NCBI GenBank assembly: GCA_028866335.1
Contig: JAGWIL010000015.1
Coordinates: 1 to 17,950 of the forward strand
Reading direction: 5' to 3'
Source: Rhodospirillales bacterium
GTDB taxonomy: Bacteria; Pseudomonadota; Alphaproteobacteria; Acetobacterales; Acetobacteraceae
Length of the DNA: 17,950 nt
Shown: positions 15,554 to 17,950 of the stretch, one piece after another
How positions within the stretch are numbered: position 1 is the stretch's first letter
Layout of the letters: the number at the start of each line of letters is the position of its first letter
Notes under the pieces: generated by a model
Database searches by the model: none
Told to the model about the DNA's origin: nothing
The model's input: the letters and a program-made list of their open reading frames with translations, nothing else
Made by a program: the position numbers and the translations under genes

Positions 15554-17950
15554 TCAGACCTTCTTGCGTCTGGCAACAGGGCGCGGGGCAGAGTTTTGTG
15601 CGGTTGCGAATTGTTGGGCGAGCTGGGCACGGTATTGCGCCTGCGCCGCTAGGGCGTCGTCGTCCATACCCAGCAGACCGGCCGCAACCTTGTGCAGGCG
15701 CTCGATCTCTTGCAGATGCGCGGTCGTATCTAATTTGGCGGTGACGCCCCCCTGGTGGCGGCGGTGTGTGTTCAAGGGTTCAGCCACGTAAACCACTGAA
15801 CCGGCTTGCTTGGCGAGCAGTTCGAGGTAGAGCCGCCAATCCCCCGCGAGCTTCCAGCTTTCAAGGTCTGGCACGCTCTCCAGCGCGTTCAGCAGCGCCT
15901 CACGCCGCCATAGCACAGCACTGACATTCGGAATTAAATTGCGAACAGTTAACAGTTTGTTTGCGAACTCCCTTGCTTCCCAATGCCGCGAAGCCGCGAG
16001 GTCTCGCACGCCGGATTGAAAGTAATAGCTCTGATAGCTTGGCATGGTTTCTTGCCCGGCTTTGTCCACGGCGCGGCTGTCGGTAAAGGCGAGCAAGGCG
16101 GTATTGTTGCGTTCCAGCGCCTCCACCAAACTAGCCAGAAAGGCAGGGTGGGCAGCATCGTCGGCTTCGCACAGCCACACATAATCGCCCTTTGCTGCTT
16201 CTGCCGCGCGGCGCCATTGCGCGAAAACGGAGCCGGAATTTTCCTGGTTCACCAGAATTTTGATATCGCGCTTGGCTTGCGCGGCGGTATCGGCTGCCAC
16301 GGTCAGGCTGGTGTCGCTGGAGGCATCATCCAGCAGCAGAACTTCCTGAATCGGGTAGCTCTGGTTAAAAATGCTGGCGAGGCGCTCAGGTAAATACGCG
16401 GCGTAATTGTAATTCAGTACAATTGCGCTGATGCGCTTCAGGCCAGGTGCCGCAAGGCCCAAAAGCTTGTCGATATAAAGCGGAAAATCGAAGCGTTCCT
16501 CCGCCATTTTCATAATGCGGGGGCGTTGTTTTTTTAACGCCTCATGGTCCAGCATGGCTTCCAACCCGGCTTGATACGCATCGAGATCGGCTTGCGGGGC
16601 AACAAACCCAGCCGCCTCGGCACGCAGCAATTCCGGTATCCCACCCGTCTCATCAAACGCCACGCATGGAATGCCGCAGGCAAAGGCCTCGATCGCCACT
16701 GTCGGCAGCGGGTCTTCACGCGAGGTTAATGCCAGCACATCTGCGGCGGAGAAATAATCGGCCATTTTGGCTGTGAAAGAAATATGCGTGAAAGCTCCTT
16801 TTTCGCGCAGCAAATTCATTTCTGGCTCAAGATAAGTCTTGATTTTGAGTTCTGAATTGCCGACCCAGAGGAAATGAACGTCTTTCCGCTTGGCGGAAAT
16901 ACGCCGCGCCAATTGCAGAAACAGATCGAACCCTTTGCGGATATCCGCGAAACCGGCACCCAGAATTACGAAATCCGCCTCGCTTACCCCCAGCTCGGTT
17001 CTGATACGTGCACGCGCCAGCGGGTCGAAATTGATTTGTTTGCCTTGTGGCAGCACAATTTCGTTGCTGCCATCCAGCCCCACAGCCGTTCGGAATTTTT
17101 CCGCCACGAAGGCGGAGGAAAAGATCACCTTCCGCGCGGCGGCCCCGCCCAGGCGCGCCTGAATTTCGAGGTTATATTCCTTCAGCAATTGCGGTAGCTC
17201 ATGCACCAGCAGCACACATTCTATGTTGCGCAGCTCCGCCCAGGGCACCACCCGCGCCGATGCGGCGGAGTTGACGATTGCATGGCGCAGCCCCAAGCGC
17301 CGGTACTGGTCCAGATGGTTGCCGATAATGGTTTTGTCATAAGCGATGGTGACTTCCGCCACTTCGTAATACTGCGCCAAGAGCGGCCCAACGCCCAGCA
17401 ACAGCAGATGCACCTTAATGCCCCATTGCCGCTTTAATTGCCGGGCAATATGCAGCAGCAGCATCTGCGCGCCATGAGCATGGGCATCGTGGCCCACTAG
17501 TAAAATACCCGCTGAGAGGTCGGCCGTATTGTGTTCGCAGATGGCCCGCGCCGTGGCGTTGAGGAACGCGGCACCCGCATGGATATCGGGTTCAAGAAAC
17601 GCGCCTTCCGCCCATTCATTCCAGGCGTTCACGCAGATAATTTTCTGGCCGTAAAATGGATGATCCGCCGCGTAACGAATAAGCTTCTCCAGCCAGTCCT
17701 GGTATTTGGCCGGGGTGGCGTTGTGCAAGGCAAGGCCCTTGCCCTCGCGGCGGGGATCGTTGTCCCATCCCGGCAAGATGGTTTTGATAAGCGGATAATC
17801 CGGGACTGGCAGGCTGAGGGAGGTTTCCGCCAGGGCTTCGTAGTCATGCACGGTGGCGGCGAAATCCGGGTCCAGCAGGTCCAGGTTATCATTTATCTTC
17901 GGGGTGGCCTGGCTGAGTTTATGGGGCGGAAATTCCACCGCGCCATCCAG
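15554..17950 (-). CDS. Multidomain glycosyltransferase: WbsX-like - GT4 - GT2 (5' end outside window)
   Basis: This is a fused surface-polysaccharide glycosyltransferase. The reading frame stays open to the right edge (four codons, L-D-G-A, precede the GTG at 17938), so the start lies outside the window and residue numbers count from that GTG. Residues 1-135 match the C-terminal part of WbsX-type lipopolysaccharide proteins (EFPPHK at the start; NAWNEWAEG, 104-112). Residues about 142-490 form a GT-B family 4 glycosyltransferase, with GAGFADIRKGFD (327-338) and the donor-binding EDPLPTVAIEAFACGIP (408-424). Residues about 502-740 are a GT-A family 2 domain with IVLNYNYAAYLP, LLDDASSDTS and the metal-binding EADD (591-594), then LAGDWRLYLELL. 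The tail is basic. No frameshift is seen. It lies 42 bases before rfbB, probably in the same operon. The linkages formed are unknown. Confidence 0.88.
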   Translation of the reverse strand: MDGAVEFPPHKLSQATPKINDNLDLLDPDFAATVHDYEALAETSLSLPVPDYPLIKTILPGWDNDPRREGKGLALHNATPAKYQDWLEKLIRYAADHPFYGQKIICVNAWNEWAEGAFLEPDIHAGAAFLNATARAICEHNTADLSAGILLVGHDAHAHGAQMLLLHIARQLKRQWGIKVHLLLLGVGPLLAQYYEVAEVTIAYDKTIIGNHLDQYRRLGLRHAIVNSAASARVVPWAELRNIECVLLVHELPQLLKEYNLEIQARLGGAAARKVIFSSAFVAEKFRTAVGLDGSNEIVLPQGKQINFDPLARARIRTELGVSEADFVILGAGFADIRKGFDLFLQLARRISAKRKDVHFLWVGNSELKIKTYLEPEMNLLREKGAFTHISFTAKMADYFSAADVLALTSREDPLPTVAIEAFACGIPCVAFDETGGIPELLRAEAAGFVAPQADLDAYQAGLEAMLDHEALKKQRPRIMKMAEERFDFPLYIDKLLGLAAPGLKRISAIVLNYNYAAYLPERLASIFNQSYPIQEVLLLDDASSDTSLTVAADTAAQAKRDIKILVNQENSGSVFAQWRRAAEAAKGDYVWLCEADDAAHPAFLASLVEALERNNTALLAFTDSRAVDKAGQETMPSYQSYYFQSGVRDLAASRHWEAREFANKLLTVRNLIPNVSAVLWRREALLNALESVPDLESWKLAGDWRLYLELLAKQAGSVVYVAEPLNTHRRHQGGVTAKLDTTAHLQEIERLHKVAAGLLGMDDDALAAQAQYRAQLAQQFATAQNSAPRPVARRKKV

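Noticed and set aside
1..17950. CRISPR arrays, tRNA or rRNA genes, insertion sequences, integrase genes
   Set aside because: No regularly spaced direct repeats, tRNA-like cloverleaf, transposase motifs or terminal inverted repeats were seen on either strand.

Overview
The window looks like chromosomal DNA of a GC-rich alphaproteobacterium, most likely an acetic-acid-bacterium relative (Acetobacteraceae, in the broad Acidocella/Acidiphilium style). This is judged from the mutS-glnD neighbourhood, the alphaproteobacterial 41-residue ribosomal protein L36, and codon use rich in GCC/GGC/CTG. The genus cannot be fixed from sequence reading alone.

Region 1 (about 1-7943, all minus strand) is a housekeeping and regulatory block. 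In transcription order it holds a membrane-bound GGDEF-EAL cyclic-di-GMP enzyme, mutS (mismatch repair) and glnD (PII uridylyltransferase). The gaps are only about 40-50 bases, and the first codons of a further gene may lie at the left edge. Both catalytic motifs and the product-inhibition site of the GGDEF-EAL protein are intact.

Region 2 (7944-8356) is a 413-base AT-rich divergent regulatory region. It carries a near-consensus sigma-70 promoter pointing at the GGDEF-EAL gene, with a long leader that can fold.

Region 3 (8357-9709, plus strand) is the most interesting part. It is a two-gene unit coding for a FeeM/LuxI-like N-acyl amino acid synthase and a small membrane methyltransferase of the isoprenylcysteine carboxyl methyltransferase (ICMT) type, closed by a strong hairpin. 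The first enzyme should make a lipid-tailed amino acid with a free carboxylate. The second belongs to a family that methyl-esterifies lipid-tailed amino acid carboxylates. Together they could make an N-acyl amino acid methyl ester, possibly a signal, next to a cyclic-di-GMP enzyme. No receptor gene is visible.

Region 4 (9733-10154) holds rpmJ (ribosomal protein L36, 41 residues) on the minus strand, with its own promoter and rho-independent terminator.

Region 5 (10155-17950) is a surface-polysaccharide locus: a plus-strand family-2 glycosyltransferase, a convergent minus-strand family-2 glycosyltransferase with its own promoter, and an overlapping dTDP-L-rhamnose operon (rfbB-rfbA-rfbC-rfbD). 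Upstream of these lies a very large fused glycosyltransferase (WbsX-like, then GT4, then GT2) that runs off the right edge. The four rfb enzymes convert glucose-1-phosphate to dTDP-L-rhamnose, and the glycosyltransferases presumably build a rhamnose-containing O-antigen or exopolysaccharide. No RNA genes, insertion sequences or CRISPR arrays were seen.
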